Shown here piece by piece: positions 1-10,640 of a DNA stretch of 64,000 nucleotides; within the stretch, counting starts at the first letter, position 1, and each line of letters begins with the position of its first letter. The position numbers and the translations under genes are program-made. This DNA comes from Borrelia anserina Es (GTDB taxonomy: Bacteria > Spirochaetota > Spirochaetia > Borreliales > Borreliaceae). The DNA lies in the NCBI RefSeq assembly GCF_001936255.1, contig NZ_CP013704.1, positions 682,001 to 746,000 of the forward strand, in the 5' to 3' direction. The notes under the pieces were generated by a model. That model was not told the DNA's origin, made no database searches, and was given only the letters and a program-made list of their open reading frames with translations.

Positions 1-340
1 TATATCCGCTTTTAAATGGATTCTTTAAAGCCCAGTATAAATCTACATGTATTTCGTCATGTAACATATATTCATGGGGACTACCACTATATGTGCTTGG
101 AATATAGATATCTTCGTTATTTTTAAGCCTTTTAAAAAACCATTCATTTAGTTCTGGATTTAATTTTAGAATTTCGAAAAAGTATGTTGGGAATGTCCAA
201 TGTATCTTATAGCTTAAGTTTTTGTTTTCGATTAAATATTTACTATTTGATAAAATGGAATGTAGTTTGCCCTCGGCAAATGCAGTTATTGAGATAATAA
301 CGATATAAGTTTTTGAGTTTCTAGATTTCCTAAATATCAT
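1..340 (-). CDS. Uncharacterised protein, N-terminal part only (runs off the left edge)
   Basis: An open frame starts at the ATG complementary to 338-340 and stays open for 113 codons to base 1, so the 3' part lies outside the window. The visible product begins MIFRKSRNSKTYIVIISITA. A conserved-looking stretch around residues 47-113 contains HWTFPTYFFEI, STYSGSPHEYM and DLYWALKNPF. The weakly hydrophobic start is too short and charged for a firm signal-peptide call. Motif texture (aromatic residues, His and Asp in a TIM-barrel-like spacing) faintly recalls glycoside hydrolase or deacetylase domains of the GH57/GH38 type, but that is only an impression. It is divergent from groEL, with about 220 bp between the two starts. 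Confidence 0.6.
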   Translation of the reverse strand, partial: MIFRKSRNSKTYIVIISITAFAEGKLHSILSNSKYLIENKNLSYKIHWTFPTYFFEILKLNPELNEWFFKRLKNNEDIYIPSTYSGSPHEYMLHDEIHVDLYWALKNPFKSGY

Positions 341-505
341 ATAAAGATCTTTATATTAAGTATATATTACTTTAGTATAAATGGTATTGATTTTACAGTA
401 AACTACTGCTATGAGGTTTCTTGATTTTTATGTTATTTTGACTTGATTAATGAATGAAAAAAAATTATATTTTTATAGTGATATGTATGAAGTTCATGCT
501 AACTT

Positions 506-511
506 TATAAT
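506..511 (+). promoter_or_regulatory. Candidate -10 box for groEL
   Basis: A perfect TATAAT lies 52 bases upstream of the groEL start in an A/T-rich leader. No good -35 hexamer sits at the right distance; a TTGACT at 438-443 is too far upstream to pair with it. I see no CIRCE-type inverted repeat (TTAGCACTC-N9-GAGTGCTAA), so HrcA control is not supported. The rest of the 341-562 interval holds nothing else I can name. Confidence 0.35.
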
Positions 512-535
512 GTTCTATTTTTAATTTAAATTTAA

Positions 536-2197
<1,662 letters not shown>

Positions 2198-2258
2198 CTT
2201 AATCTTACTTGCAGATTTTTTCTTTATTTGAGGTTTGTGTTGTGGTAAGGAGCTAGAT

Positions 2259-2555
2259 TTGGGTGAAAATGAGTTTGTCTTTTGTATAGGTTATGATGGC
2301 TCTAGGGCGATAGTAGATAAAGAGCTTTTGAGTCAGCATAAAGATAAGAGTGTAGAAGAACTTTTTGAACTTGGATTTTATAGGAGTGCTTTTAGCAAGG
2401 CTCTTTATAAAAATGATAATACTCTTATTTCATATTTAATTGACAGTTATAATAAAATTAGCAAGTCTAGTTATACTACGAAAGAGGAGCTTGAGCTCCT
2501 CTTTGGGGTAGTTTACCCGGATAATATTGTTAGTATAAAAGTTACTTATGTTTAA
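2259..2555 (+). CDS. Small conserved hypothetical protein between groEL and yajC
   Basis: A product of about 98 residues that I do not recognise as a domain family. It starts MGENEFVFCIGYDGSRAIVD and is largely charged, with an acidic/helical middle and no membrane segment or signal peptide. The start is chosen as TTG 2259 because AAGGAG (2247-2252) lies six bases upstream; an in-frame TTG at 2235 would place that ribosome site inside the gene. It sits 16 bp before yajC, so it may be cotranscribed with the Sec genes. The positional equivalent in B. burgdorferi is a hypothetical gene (BB0650, from memory). Confidence 0.75.
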   Translation: MGENEFVFCIGYDGSRAIVDKELLSQHKDKSVEELFELGFYRSAFSKALYKNDNTLISYLIDSYNKISKSSYTTKEELELLFGVVYPDNIVSIKVTYV

Positions 2556-2570
2556 AAGTTAGGAAATTTT

Positions 2571-2879
2571 ATGTTTTTATTACAAGAGTTTAGTCATAGT
2601 AGTGGTTTTTTTAGGAGCTTATTGGTTTTTGTCCCAGTGCTTGCTATATTTTGGTTTTTAGTAATATCACCTCAGCGTAAAGAAGAGAAAAAAAAGAAGG
2701 ATATGATCAAAAGCCTTAAAAAGGGTGATAGGGTCTTAACTATAGGTGGAATTTTTGGGGTTGTTAAGAAAGTTGGTGATTCTGAGGTTGTTCTTGAGCT
2801 TAGTTCGACTTCTGAGGTAAGATTTATAAAAAGTTCAATTGAAAAAGTTATTCTTAACGAAATTAAAGATAAAAATTAA
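2571..2879 (+). CDS. yajC: Preprotein translocase accessory subunit YajC
   Basis: Small inner-membrane partner of SecDF at the SecYEG translocon. The 102-residue product has one N-terminal hydrophobic helix (about residues 15-34), followed by the family signature SPQRKEEKK and a short cytoplasmic domain with LKKGDRVLTIGGIFGVV, typical of YajC. Length is normal for the family. It is directly upstream of secD and secF in the standard yajC-secD-secF order, which supports the call strongly. Confidence 0.95.
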   Translation: MFLLQEFSHSSGFFRSLLVFVPVLAIFWFLVISPQRKEEKKKKDMIKSLKKGDRVLTIGGIFGVVKKVGDSEVVLELSSTSEVRFIKSSIEKVILNEIKDKN

Positions 2880-2959
2880 GGCGTTAGGGTCAATTAACAT
2901 TATAATATAATCTGATAACATTTAAATTTAATTTGAATTAACATAAGAAGGTGTTATTT

Positions 2960-4720
2960 ATGAATAAAGTCTCTCGATTTATATTGATACTATTTGTGAC
3001 ATTATTTGCTTATATTTTGATACTTCCTACTTTAAAATGGTATTTTTTTACTAATGATGAAGATAAAAAAATTAGTTCGTATTCAAAAGAGGCTTTAAGA
3101 GATTATTCTAAGAATAAGGCCTTGAGTTCTCTTGTTAAACTTAAAGCTTTGTATCAAAAAGATCCCGATGCTCAGATTCCAGATGATTTGAAACATTTAA
3201 TTCCAGTTGCAAAAAATAATTATAGAATTTATGGAAAGGAGTTACCTAAGTCTTTTAATATCAAAGCCTTAAGGGATGGGTTTTTAACAAATTCTGATAT
3301 TGAAGAGCTTAGTCTTGAAATTTATAGGTATTATGAAGAGATAAAGAAGAATAAGAGCAGAATAATACAACTTGGACTTGATTTATCTGGGGGAATGAGT
3401 ATTACTATTTCTCTTGATTACTTAGGGCTTGAACAAAAGTTAGGAAGAACTTTGAGTTCTTTAGAAAAGCAAGAAGCTCTTGAACGTACAATGCAAATAC
3501 TTAAGGAGAGAGTAGATACGTTTGGGCTTACAGAACCTAATATTACAAGGGAAGCAGGTGGGAATAAGATTTTTTTAGATATTCCTGGGGAAAAGGATGA
3601 GAAGCATATTGATTCTCTTTTAAGTGGTAAAGGGAATTTAACCTTTTATGTGGTTGATGATGAAGCTACTTCTATGCTTAATTCTAAAATATTAAAAGCT
3701 GGCCCTTTGTACTCAATTTTTGATATTAAGAATAGCATGGGACTTGGAGATAATAAGAAAATTTTTCCATGGTATGTTAAGGATTCTTATGGTATTGATG
3801 ATGAATCTACAGTTCGTTACTATGTTGTTGATTCTAGTGTTGAAAATTCTTTTGATGGTTCCTATATTAGAGATGCTGGCATTTTAAATGATCATAAAAC
3901 AGGTAGAGATATGGTTACGTTTAATCTCGATACTGAGGGAAGTGAGAAGTTTTTTGAATTTACTCAAAAGAATATTGGTAAAGCATTAGCTGTGGTCATG
4001 GAAGGGAAAGTTAAATCTGTAGCTAATATTAATCATGCTATTGTTGGTGGAAATGTTTCAATTCAAGGAGATTCATTTGATAAAAAAGAAGCCACTGAGC
4101 TTGCACTTGTTTTTAAAACAGCAGCTTTTCCAGTTGATATAAAGATAGATGACTTGAGAGTTATTGGACCTACTATTGGGAAGAAAACAGTTGAGCTTGG
4201 AATAAAAGCATCGTTTCTTGCGCTTGTTTTAGTTTTTTTATTTATGTTTGCATATTACAAGATGAGTGGTTTTGTAGCAGGATTTTCATTGGTTATTTAT
4301 AATCTATTTTTGATATTGTCAATTCTTTCAGCATTTAACTTTACTTTAACTCTTACAAGCATTGCAGGTCTTGTATTAACAATGGGGATGGCTGTTGATA
4401 TTAATATAGTTATTTATGAACGTATTAAGGAAGAGATTAGAAATGGTCGGAGATTTGAGAGAGCCTTTGAAGATGGATTTAAAAAAGCTTTTTGGGCAAT
4501 AATGGATTCAAATGTTACAACGTTTATTGCTGTTCTTTTTTTAACTCTTCTTGGAACCGGAATTATTCAAGGTTTCGCTTGTTCTTTGTCTATAGGGATT
4601 GTGGTGTCACTTTTTAGTAGCTTAGTTTTTTCAAGATTTATTTTGGAAGTGATTATGTCTTTCAGTAAGAACAAATATGTAAGTATCTCTTGGAGTTCAA
4701 ATTATGCAAAAGGTGTTTAA
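2960..4720 (+). CDS. secD: Protein translocase subunit SecD
   Basis: RND-type membrane protein that uses the proton motive force to pull exported proteins through SecYEG. The roughly 586-residue product has an N-terminal membrane helix (residues 5-25), a large periplasmic P1 domain with the SecD motif LGLDLSGGMSI, and a C-terminal bundle of about five helices. The motif AGLVLTMGMAVDINIVIYERIKEE is broken here into AGLVLTMGMAVD and NIVIYERI, the conserved SecD transmembrane-4 region. ATG 2960 is preferred over an in-frame GTG at 2951, because AAGAAGGTG immediately upstream serves as the ribosome site. It overlaps secF by 17 bases. Confidence 0.96.
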   Translation: MNKVSRFILILFVTLFAYILILPTLKWYFFTNDEDKKISSYSKEALRDYSKNKALSSLVKLKALYQKDPDAQIPDDLKHLIPVAKNNYRIYGKELPKSFNIKALRDGFLTNSDIEELSLEIYRYYEEIKKNKSRIIQLGLDLSGGMSITISLDYLGLEQKLGRTLSSLEKQEALERTMQILKERVDTFGLTEPNITREAGGNKIFLDIPGEKDEKHIDSLLSGKGNLTFYVVDDEATSMLNSKILKAGPLYSIFDIKNSMGLGDNKKIFPWYVKDSYGIDDESTVRYYVVDSSVENSFDGSYIRDAGILNDHKTGRDMVTFNLDTEGSEKFFEFTQKNIGKALAVVMEGKVKSVANINHAIVGGNVSIQGDSFDKKEATELALVFKTAAFPVDIKIDDLRVIGPTIGKKTVELGIKASFLALVLVFLFMFAYYKMSGFVAGFSLVIYNLFLILSILSAFNFTLTLTSIAGLVLTMGMAVDINIVIYERIKEEIRNGRRFERAFEDGFKKAFWAIMDSNVTTFIAVLFLTLLGTGIIQGFACSLSIGIVVSLFSSLVFSRFILEVIMSFSKNKYVSISWSSNYAKGV

Positions 4721-5603
4721 TTTTTTAAAATGTGGAAATAAAGTTACTGTAGTTAGTCTTTGTATTATTTTCTCAAGTTTTATTTATACTTTTATATGTC
4801 ATGGTGGTTATAATTGGGGAATAGATTTTTCTTCAGGAGTTAATGTTAATTTTGTAATAGATAAAGTAGGTGTTAAAGATTATGATGTTAAAAAGGTACT
4901 CTCTCCATTTTATAAAACGTTTGATGTGAATGAAATTATTTCAAGTGATTCTTTTAAGAGCCAGTTTTCTATTGTGGTGAAGTCAGACATTACTGATTAT
5001 GCTTTTAAAAAAGAGATTCATAATATTCTAGTCGATAGATTGAGTGCTGAATTCGGTGTTAATGTTGAAATTCTTGATTCTTATTTTATTGACTCAAATT
5101 TTTCATCTATTTTAAGAACAAGATCAATTTTATTGGTTTGTTTAACGTTTGCACTTATTTTGGTTTATGTGGCATTAAGGTTTAGGTTAAGTTATGCTGT
5201 TGCATCAATATTTGCAACGATGCATGACATACTTTTTGTGATTGCTTTTTTAGGGGTATTTAGAATAGAGATAAATAGTACAATCATTGTGTCTATATTG
5301 ACGATTGTTGGGTATTCTTTAAATGATACGATAATTATTTTTGATAGAATTAGGGAAAATTCTAGAAATATGACTGATGTTTCATTTTTGAATGTTTTAA
5401 ATGTAAGTATCAGTCAAACTTTATCAAGAACCATTTTGACATCTGTTACAACATTTGTAACTGTATTTTCTATTTATATTTTTACTGAGGGTGCTATTAA
5501 AGATTTTGCTTTGGTATTTATGGTAGGTGTTATTGTTGGTACTTATTCTTCAATTTTCATAGCTTCTCCTATTCTTTTAAGTTGTTATAAAAAAATTAGA
5601 TAG
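4704..5603 (+). CDS. secF: Protein translocase subunit SecF
   Basis: Partner of SecD in proton-driven protein export. The 299-residue product has six predicted membrane helices: one near residues 15-33 and five from about 145 onward. It carries the SecF motifs YNWGIDFSSGVN after helix 1 and IVGYSLNDTIIIFDRIREN in the C-terminal half. The ATG lies inside the end of secD with GGAG eight bases upstream, consistent with translational coupling. Length is normal for the family. Confidence 0.96.
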   Translation: MQKVFNFLKCGNKVTVVSLCIIFSSFIYTFICHGGYNWGIDFSSGVNVNFVIDKVGVKDYDVKKVLSPFYKTFDVNEIISSDSFKSQFSIVVKSDITDYAFKKEIHNILVDRLSAEFGVNVEILDSYFIDSNFSSILRTRSILLVCLTFALILVYVALRFRLSYAVASIFATMHDILFVIAFLGVFRIEINSTIIVSILTIVGYSLNDTIIIFDRIRENSRNMTDVSFLNVLNVSISQTLSRTILTSVTTFVTVFSIYIFTEGAIKDFALVFMVGVIVGTYSSIFIASPILLSCYKKIR

Positions 5604-5626
5604 ATGTTTTGTTATAATATCATCAT

Positions 5627-6781
5627 ATGAAGTTTTTTGATTTTGGCTCATTAGGGTTTTATAGATTTTTTGATTTTCAAAAGCATCTAAATTTTAGTAT
5701 TTTTAGGTATAGTTTAATAAATTATTATTCTTATAAAGAGCAGTCAATCCTTATTAATGATGCCAATTTGCTTAAAAATAAGATTGTCTTTTTAGATAAG
5801 ACTTATAAGGGGATTGTTAAAATTGCCAATGCTTCTTCTTCAAAGTTAAATAATAGTTTAGATATTAATAAGAAGATATTCTATGATGCTTTGAGTACTG
5901 TTCAAAATTTGATAAAAAAGTATTATCCAGAGTCAGAATTGCTAAACTTGGGATATGATGTACTTTTAAGTGATGATGATACTTTTAATAAATTTTTAGA
6001 TAAACTTAGATATTTGAATTTTAGGATAGATATTAAGAAAAAGATAGAGGAATTTGATAAGCGCAATAAGACATCATATTCTTGCATAAAGATTGCCACT
6101 TTTTTTATTAAAGAAGAGTTTTTAGAGCGACTGGCAAATTCAATTGATTTCTTTTCTAATGAAGCTAATAATAGTAGCTTAGATTTGATCAATAAGGAAA
6201 TAGGTGAGTATTGTGAAAAAGTTGAGCAGGTTAAAGTAAGCGAGTATATTAAAGATACGCATAAAAAATTTGTTGTAGAATATGCAAAAGAAAGAATAGC
6301 AAAAATTATGAAAGAACATAGTCTTGATATATCTAAATTGCTTATTAAAGTTTCTTTACTAGATATTACTATTGAGTGTTTTGAAAATTATTATTTGAAT
6401 TTGCTAGAGGTCCTTGGTATTCTTTTGTCAATGAGTAATATTATTGAGATTGGCTTAGATGAGTTACCTGATGCTATTTTTAATGAGTGGAATGAGCTTA
6501 TTTACTTGCGTAGGAAAGAGTTTCAAAAACTTGTTTTAATATCAGATTATGTTTTTCAAAAAAGGATTATATCTACTATAAATTCTGGGGGATGGAAATT
6601 TACTTTCTTTAGTCTTTCGCCGCGTCAAGGTGATATTATTCAATTTTCAATAGATATTAATAAAAGCTTTAATAACATTGAGGATGGAATTAAAGAGTAT
6701 GAACTTAAAATAGATAGATTTAATAAGCTTAAGCTTGATTGGGAGAGAAGCTTAAAAGATTTTGAACATTTATTTGCTTAA
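5627..6781 (+). CDS. Uncharacterised 384-residue protein downstream of secF
   Basis: I do not recognise a domain. The protein is rich in Lys, Asn, Ile and Phe, and has helical, coiled-coil-like stretches, for example around residues 150-230 with many Glu/Lys. It lacks a clear signal peptide or membrane segment, so it is probably cytoplasmic. The ATG follows secF by 24 bp and a TATAAT-like sequence lies in that gap, so it could be read from secF or from its own promoter. Its stop is 6 bp from the stop of the convergent dnaJ-like gene. In B. burgdorferi the same position holds a hypothetical gene. Confidence 0.75.
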   Translation: MKFFDFGSLGFYRFFDFQKHLNFSIFRYSLINYYSYKEQSILINDANLLKNKIVFLDKTYKGIVKIANASSSKLNNSLDINKKIFYDALSTVQNLIKKYYPESELLNLGYDVLLSDDDTFNKFLDKLRYLNFRIDIKKKIEEFDKRNKTSYSCIKIATFFIKEEFLERLANSIDFFSNEANNSSLDLINKEIGEYCEKVEQVKVSEYIKDTHKKFVVEYAKERIAKIMKEHSLDISKLLIKVSLLDITIECFENYYLNLLEVLGILLSMSNIIEIGLDELPDAIFNEWNELIYLRRKEFQKLVLISDYVFQKRIISTINSGGWKFTFFSLSPRQGDIIQFSIDINKSFNNIEDGIKEYELKIDRFNKLKLDWERSLKDFEHLFA

Positions 6782-6786
6782 GATCC

Positions 6787-7626
6787 CTAATTATATATTT
6801 CTTTTAACCTTTCGTATATCTTTTTTACTTCATCATTAATAATTTTAGGTACCTCTATTATTAGTTTTACTCTAAGGTCTCCTTTAATGCTATTTCCAAG
6901 CGCAGGCATTCCAAGGCCTTTTAAACTGAGTATTTCTCCATTTTTTGTGTTTTGTGGAATTTTTATTTTTATTTTTTTGCCTTCTATTGTTTGAAGGATT
7001 TTTTCACTACCTAAAGCTATTTCCCATGGATATAAATTAATTGTTGTTTCTATATTTCGTTCCTTTAAAGTGAAATTTTTGTAACTTGATATTTCAAATT
7101 TGATAATCAAGTTACTTCTTTTCCCAGAAATCGGATGTATGTTTCCTTTTCCATTAAACTTTAGTTTAGTAGTCTCAGTTGTTCCCTTTGGGATATTAAT
7201 TTCGATTTTTTCGTTGTTGATTAGTATAGTTTTTGTTCCTCCCATGTAAGCTTCATATAGTGAAATTTTAATAGTTATTTCTTTATCTTTAAGTATTCCT
7301 TTTGTAGATTCTCCGAAAATCTCAGAGAATAAATCGAAGCTTTCAAAATGGTTAAAGCCAGTATTCTTAAATTCTTTGCTGAATGGTTCTGTGTTAAAAT
7401 TATTATTAAAATTTGCACTTCCAAAATTATCATAATTGGCTTTTTTTTGCGGGGATGAAAGTACTTCATAGGCTTCATTTATTTCTTTAAATTTTTCTTC
7501 AGCAAGTTTGTTTCCTTTATTTTTGTCAGGGTGATATTTTATGGCTAGTTTTTTGTAGGCTTTTTTGATTTCTTCTATAGTAGCGTTTTTATGTATTCCA
7601 AGTGTGTTGTAATAATCTTTAGACAT
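6787..7626 (-). CDS. DnaJ-family co-chaperone lacking the zinc-finger domain
   Basis: Hsp40 co-chaperone that delivers clients to DnaK and stimulates its ATPase. The J domain covers residues 1-70, with the essential HPD in [11 protein letters not shown]. It is followed by a short Phe/Asn-rich linker and a C-terminal substrate-binding domain with IPKGTTE and IPQNTKNGE. The four CxxCxGxG repeats of classical DnaJ are absent, so this is a type II (CbpA/DnaJ2-like) Hsp40. At 279 residues it is somewhat short. It is not next to dnaK or grpE, and another dnaJ probably lies elsewhere. AGAGG upstream supports the start. Confidence 0.9.
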   Translation of the reverse strand: MSKDYYNTLGIHKNATIEEIKKAYKKLAIKYHPDKNKGNKLAEEKFKEINEAYEVLSSPQKKANYDNFGSANFNNNFNTEPFSKEFKNTGFNHFESFDLFSEIFGESTKGILKDKEITIKISLYEAYMGGTKTILINNEKIEINIPKGTTETTKLKFNGKGNIHPISGKRSNLIIKFEISSYKNFTLKERNIETTINLYPWEIALGSEKILQTIEGKKIKIKIPQNTKNGEILSLKGLGMPALGNSIKGDLRVKLIIEVPKIINDEVKKIYERLKEIYN

Positions 7627-7683
7627 TCAAACCTCTTATTTTTATTTTCCATTTTATATCTAAATTATTTAAATTCATTATAA

Positions 7684-7712
7684 TTGATGCCTATTATTAT
7701 ATATATTATAAT
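7684..7712 (+). promoter_or_regulatory. Sigma-70-type promoter upstream of the HemW-like gene
   Basis: TTGATG (7684-7689), a 17-base spacer and a perfect TATAAT (7707-7712) lie in the divergent region between the dnaJ-like gene and the HemW-like gene. The predicted transcription start is about 30 bases before the GTG at 7748. The match to consensus is good, but the background is so A/T-rich that chance boxes are common. Confidence 0.55.
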
Positions 7713-7747
7713 TAAACTTAAATTTTTTAAAGGTCATTTATAGAAGA

Positions 7748-8887
7748 GTGAATTTTTTATGTTTATCGGATTTAAGTATTTATATTGATCTTACCAGATG
7801 TTTGAACTATGTTTTTTTTGATAAAATATTGAAAGAGTTATCTTATTACCTAAAAGTTTTGGGTTTTTCAAAAATCAAGACTCTTTATATTAAATACTAC
7901 AAATATGAAACTTTGGAGTTTGGTAATGGATTTGATTTGAAGTATTTTTTGATTTCTCTATCTGAGAATTTTGATTTTAGTAAATTGGATGAGTTTACAT
8001 TTGAGTTACATCCTGGAGAAATTACACCTTCGCTTTTAACAATTTTAAATGATTTCTCTGTTAGTAGGATTAGTCTTGATATAAAGAGTTTTTCTTCAAA
8101 ATTTTTAAGGATTATGGGTGCTTCTAGAATACCTATGGGTAAATTGGGTACTGCAATTGATAATATTCATAGGTTTAATTTTGATTTGAATATTGATTTA
8201 AATGTTAATATTCCTTATCAAGAAAAAATAGATCTTAAGAAAGATTTGGTAAGTGTAATTGCATGTGCTCCTGGACACGTTTGTCTTTCAGAAGTTCTAA
8301 TTGATGAGGGGCATTATATTTTTAATAATGTTTCTTTTAACTATGATGAGGCTAAAGCTGAGGATTTTTGGTTTTATGCTGTTGATTTTTTGCAGTCTAA
8401 TGGCTATATGAATTATGAAATTTCAAATTTTGCTTTAAAGGGGCATGAGAGTAAACATAATTTGCGATATTGGGCACTTAAACCATATTTAGGTCTTGGG
8501 CTAAATTCTGTTAGTTTACTTATTGCAGCTAAGGGGGATGGTCTTGAGCCTGTAATAAGGAGAGATGATGATTTTTTAGGTAATGAAGAAGCATCTGCAG
8601 TTTTTGAGAGTTTAAGTGATTTAGATTTTTTTATTTGTCATTTTATTACAAACCTTGGTACTAAAACAGGTCTTGATGTCTCTGTTTTGAAGCGTAGATT
8701 TATATATGATCAGAAAGATTTTGGTAAGTTTATTGATTATCTTTTGAGTTTAAGTAAAGCAATTGTTTTTAGTAATGATATTCTCTATTTAGATGGGCAT
8801 GAACGGTTTAAATTAAATTTTTATCTTCGGTTGATTAGAGAATATTTAGTTAATACTTCTTTTAAAGTGAATTTTAAGCTTCTTTAA
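7748..8887 (+). CDS. HemW/HemN-like radical-SAM-fold protein without the iron-sulfur cysteines
   Basis: The 379-residue protein follows the HemW family collinearly. It has the FELHPGEIT region near residue 92, [20 protein letters not shown] near 110-130, and [20 protein letters not shown] near 225-245, with YLGLGLNS after it. HemW normally binds a 4Fe-4S cluster through CxxxCxxC in strand 1 and works in heme trafficking. Here the matching stretch (about residues 8-22, [15 protein letters not shown]) keeps one Cys only. Radical SAM chemistry is therefore not expected. The GTG start has only a weak ribosome site, so a slightly different start is possible. The 3' end overlaps the convergent rpiA by 14 bases. 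Confidence 0.85.
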   Translation: MNFLCLSDLSIYIDLTRCLNYVFFDKILKELSYYLKVLGFSKIKTLYIKYYKYETLEFGNGFDLKYFLISLSENFDFSKLDEFTFELHPGEITPSLLTILNDFSVSRISLDIKSFSSKFLRIMGASRIPMGKLGTAIDNIHRFNFDLNIDLNVNIPYQEKIDLKKDLVSVIACAPGHVCLSEVLIDEGHYIFNNVSFNYDEAKAEDFWFYAVDFLQSNGYMNYEISNFALKGHESKHNLRYWALKPYLGLGLNSVSLLIAAKGDGLEPVIRRDDDFLGNEEASAVFESLSDLDFFICHFITNLGTKTGLDVSVLKRRFIYDQKDFGKFIDYLLSLSKAIVFSNDILYLDGHERFKLNFYLRLIREYLVNTSFKVNFKLL

Positions 8888-9560
8888 TCTGTCCATTTCG
8901 GTAGTATATAATTTTGGTATTTTGATGGTTAAAAATACCAATTTCAATTATTCCTGGAATTAATTTAAAGTATTTCTCAGTTCCTTTGGGATTTTCAATC
9001 TTCATTTTTACATCTAAGATATAGTTATTATTATCAGTTATTATTGGTCCTGCTTTCGATTTACAAGTCCTTAAAACAGGGTTAAAGTTCATTTTTTCTA
9101 GATTGGCTGTGGTAAATGCAAGAGCGTTTGGGACAATTTCAATTGGTACAGGTACTTTTTCTCCTAAAGTTTGTACAATTTTTGTTTCGTCTGCAATGAT
9201 TAGTAATTGATGAGAGTTATATGCTACTACCTTTTCCATTAAATGAGCTGCACCACCACCTTTGATTAGGGATTTATTTTCTAATAAAATTTCGTCAGCT
9301 CCATCAATTGTGATGTCTATATTTTTGCTAAATTTTGTAAATTTGGATTCATATTTAATATTTTCTCTTTCAAGTAAGTATTTTGTATTACTACTTGTTG
9401 GATAGAGTTTTAGTCCTTTTAATTTTCCTGATTTTATTTTTTCGCTTAAATATTTGATTGCATAAAAAATGGTTGTGCCTGTTCCAATTCCAAGGTGCAT
9501 GTTGCTTTTTACGTAATGATCAATTGCATGTTGTGAAACTAACTTTTTTTGTTCTTCCAT
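8874..9560 (-). CDS. rpiA: Ribose-5-phosphate isomerase A
   Basis: Interconverts ribose 5-phosphate and ribulose 5-phosphate in the pentose phosphate pathway, the route to nucleotide sugar in this glycolysis-dependent organism. The 228-residue product shows the RpiA signatures LGIGTGTT near residue 23, [12 protein letters not shown] around 85-96 and [13 protein letters not shown] around 99-111, which hold the substrate-binding loop and catalytic acids. Length is normal. It is convergent with the HemW-like gene and divergent from gpmA, sharing a 237-bp control region with it. Confidence 0.96.
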   Translation of the reverse strand: MEEQKKLVSQHAIDHYVKSNMHLGIGTGTTIFYAIKYLSEKIKSGKLKGLKLYPTSSNTKYLLERENIKYESKFTKFSKNIDITIDGADEILLENKSLIKGGGAAHLMEKVVAYNSHQLLIIADETKIVQTLGEKVPVPIEIVPNALAFTTANLEKMNFNPVLRTCKSKAGPIITDNNNYILDVKMKIENPKGTEKYFKLIPGIIEIGIFNHQNTKIIYYRNGQIKEA

Positions 9561-9652
9561 TATTTATCCTTAATAATATTAATGGACTTTCAGTGTTGAT
9601 TATTATATCATTTTAACGGTATAATTAATAGTATTGAGTTTTTAGAAAATAG

Positions 9653-9681
9653 TTTAATAAATTATTAAATAATTTATTAAA
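9653..9681. repeat. 29-bp near-perfect palindrome in the rpiA-gpmA divergent region
   Basis: Fourteen bases (TTTAATAAATTATT) are followed by one central A and then their exact reverse complement. The element is entirely A/T and sits about 92 bp upstream of the rpiA start and 116 bp before gpmA. It could be an operator for either gene, a cruciform-forming site, or an accident of base composition. Confidence 0.7.
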
Positions 9682-9723
9682 TTTATATATTTATGGCTGT
9701 TGAGAGATTTTTGAGTATTAACA

Positions 9724-9751
9724 TTGGTTAGATTTTGTGTTAATTTATAAT
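9724..9751 (+). promoter_or_regulatory. Sigma-70-type promoter for gpmA
   Basis: TTGGTT (9724-9729), a 16-base spacer and a perfect TATAAT (9746-9751) lie 46 bases before the gpmA ATG. A clear ribosome site (AGGAG) follows downstream. This is the best promoter-like match in the divergent region. Confidence 0.55.
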
Positions 9752-9797
9752 TGATCAAGTGTTATTAAAGTAATAAAAACATTTAGTAGGAGATTTT

Positions 9798-10547
9798 ATG
9801 TATAAATTAGTTTTAGTACGGCATGGTGAGAGTGAGTGGAATAAAGAAAATTTTTTTACCGGGTGGACTGATGTTAAACTTTCTGAAAAAGGTATTTCTG
9901 AAGCTTTAGAAGGCGGTAGAGTGCTTAAACAAGAAGGTTATTCTTTTGATATTGCCTTTAGTTCAGTTTTAGTAAGAGCTAATGATACTTTGAACATTAT
10001 TTTGCGTAAATTGGGTCAATCTTATATTGATGTAGAAAAATCTTGGAGACTCAATGAGAGGCATTATGGAGCTTTGCAAGGGTTAAATAAAGCTGAGATG
10101 GCTGAAAAATATGGAGAAGAGCAAGTTTTACTGTGGAGACGTAGTTATGATGTCCCTCCTATGCCTTTAGATGAATCTGATGAGCGTCATCCGATTCATG
10201 ATTTAAGATATAAGGGAATTCCTAAAAGTGTGCTTCCTTCAACAGAATGTTTAAAGGATACTGTTGCAAGAGTTATACCATATTGGACAGATAAAATTGC
10301 TAAGGCTATTCTTGAGGGTAAAAAAGTTATTGTTGTTGCTCATGGTAATTCTTTAAGAGCTCTTGTTAAATATCTTGATAACATGAGTGATGATGATATT
10401 TTAAAACTCAATATTCCAACTGGCATTCCTTTAGTTTATGAGCTTGATAAAGATTTAAAACCTATTAAACATTACTATTTAGGCGATGAGGATAAGATTA
10501 AAGCAGCTATGGAATCTGTTGCTAATCAAGGAAAGAAAAATAAATAA
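9798..10547 (+). CDS. gpmA: 2,3-bisphosphoglycerate-dependent phosphoglycerate mutase
   Basis: Glycolytic enzyme that interconverts 3- and 2-phosphoglycerate through a phosphohistidine. The 249-residue product has the family signature [10 protein letters not shown], with the catalytic His at residue 9. It also has [27 protein letters not shown] and the second active-site His in [12 protein letters not shown]. Length equals that of other dPGM enzymes. AGTAGGAG lies correctly upstream of the ATG. The gene appears monocistronic, with its own promoter and a terminator after it. Confidence 0.98.
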   Translation: MYKLVLVRHGESEWNKENFFTGWTDVKLSEKGISEALEGGRVLKQEGYSFDIAFSSVLVRANDTLNIILRKLGQSYIDVEKSWRLNERHYGALQGLNKAEMAEKYGEEQVLLWRRSYDVPPMPLDESDERHPIHDLRYKGIPKSVLPSTECLKDTVARVIPYWTDKIAKAILEGKKVIVVAHGNSLRALVKYLDNMSDDDILKLNIPTGIPLVYELDKDLKPIKHYYLGDEDKIKAAMESVANQGKKNK

Positions 10548-10567
10548 TAAATGGTTTTGAGAGTATT

Positions 10568-10609
10568 AAAGAAAAGGGATATTATTTGACCTAGTGATCT
10601 CTTTTCTTT
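10568..10609. terminator. Bidirectional rho-independent terminator between gpmA and lysS
   Basis: A 13-base arm AAAGAAAAGGGAT (10568-10580) pairs with ATCTCTTTTCTTT (10597-10609), with one G-T wobble and a 16-base loop. A-rich and T-rich flanks allow it to act for gpmA on the plus strand and for lysS, whose stop is near 10641, on the minus strand. Confidence 0.75.
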
Positions 10610-10640
10610 GTATTTTAATATCTTGATACTAAAGCTAAAT

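Noticed and set aside
438-471. TTGACT with TATATT upstream of groEL as a promoter
   Set aside because: The spacer is 22 bases, too long for sigma-70; the TATAAT at 506 is a better candidate.
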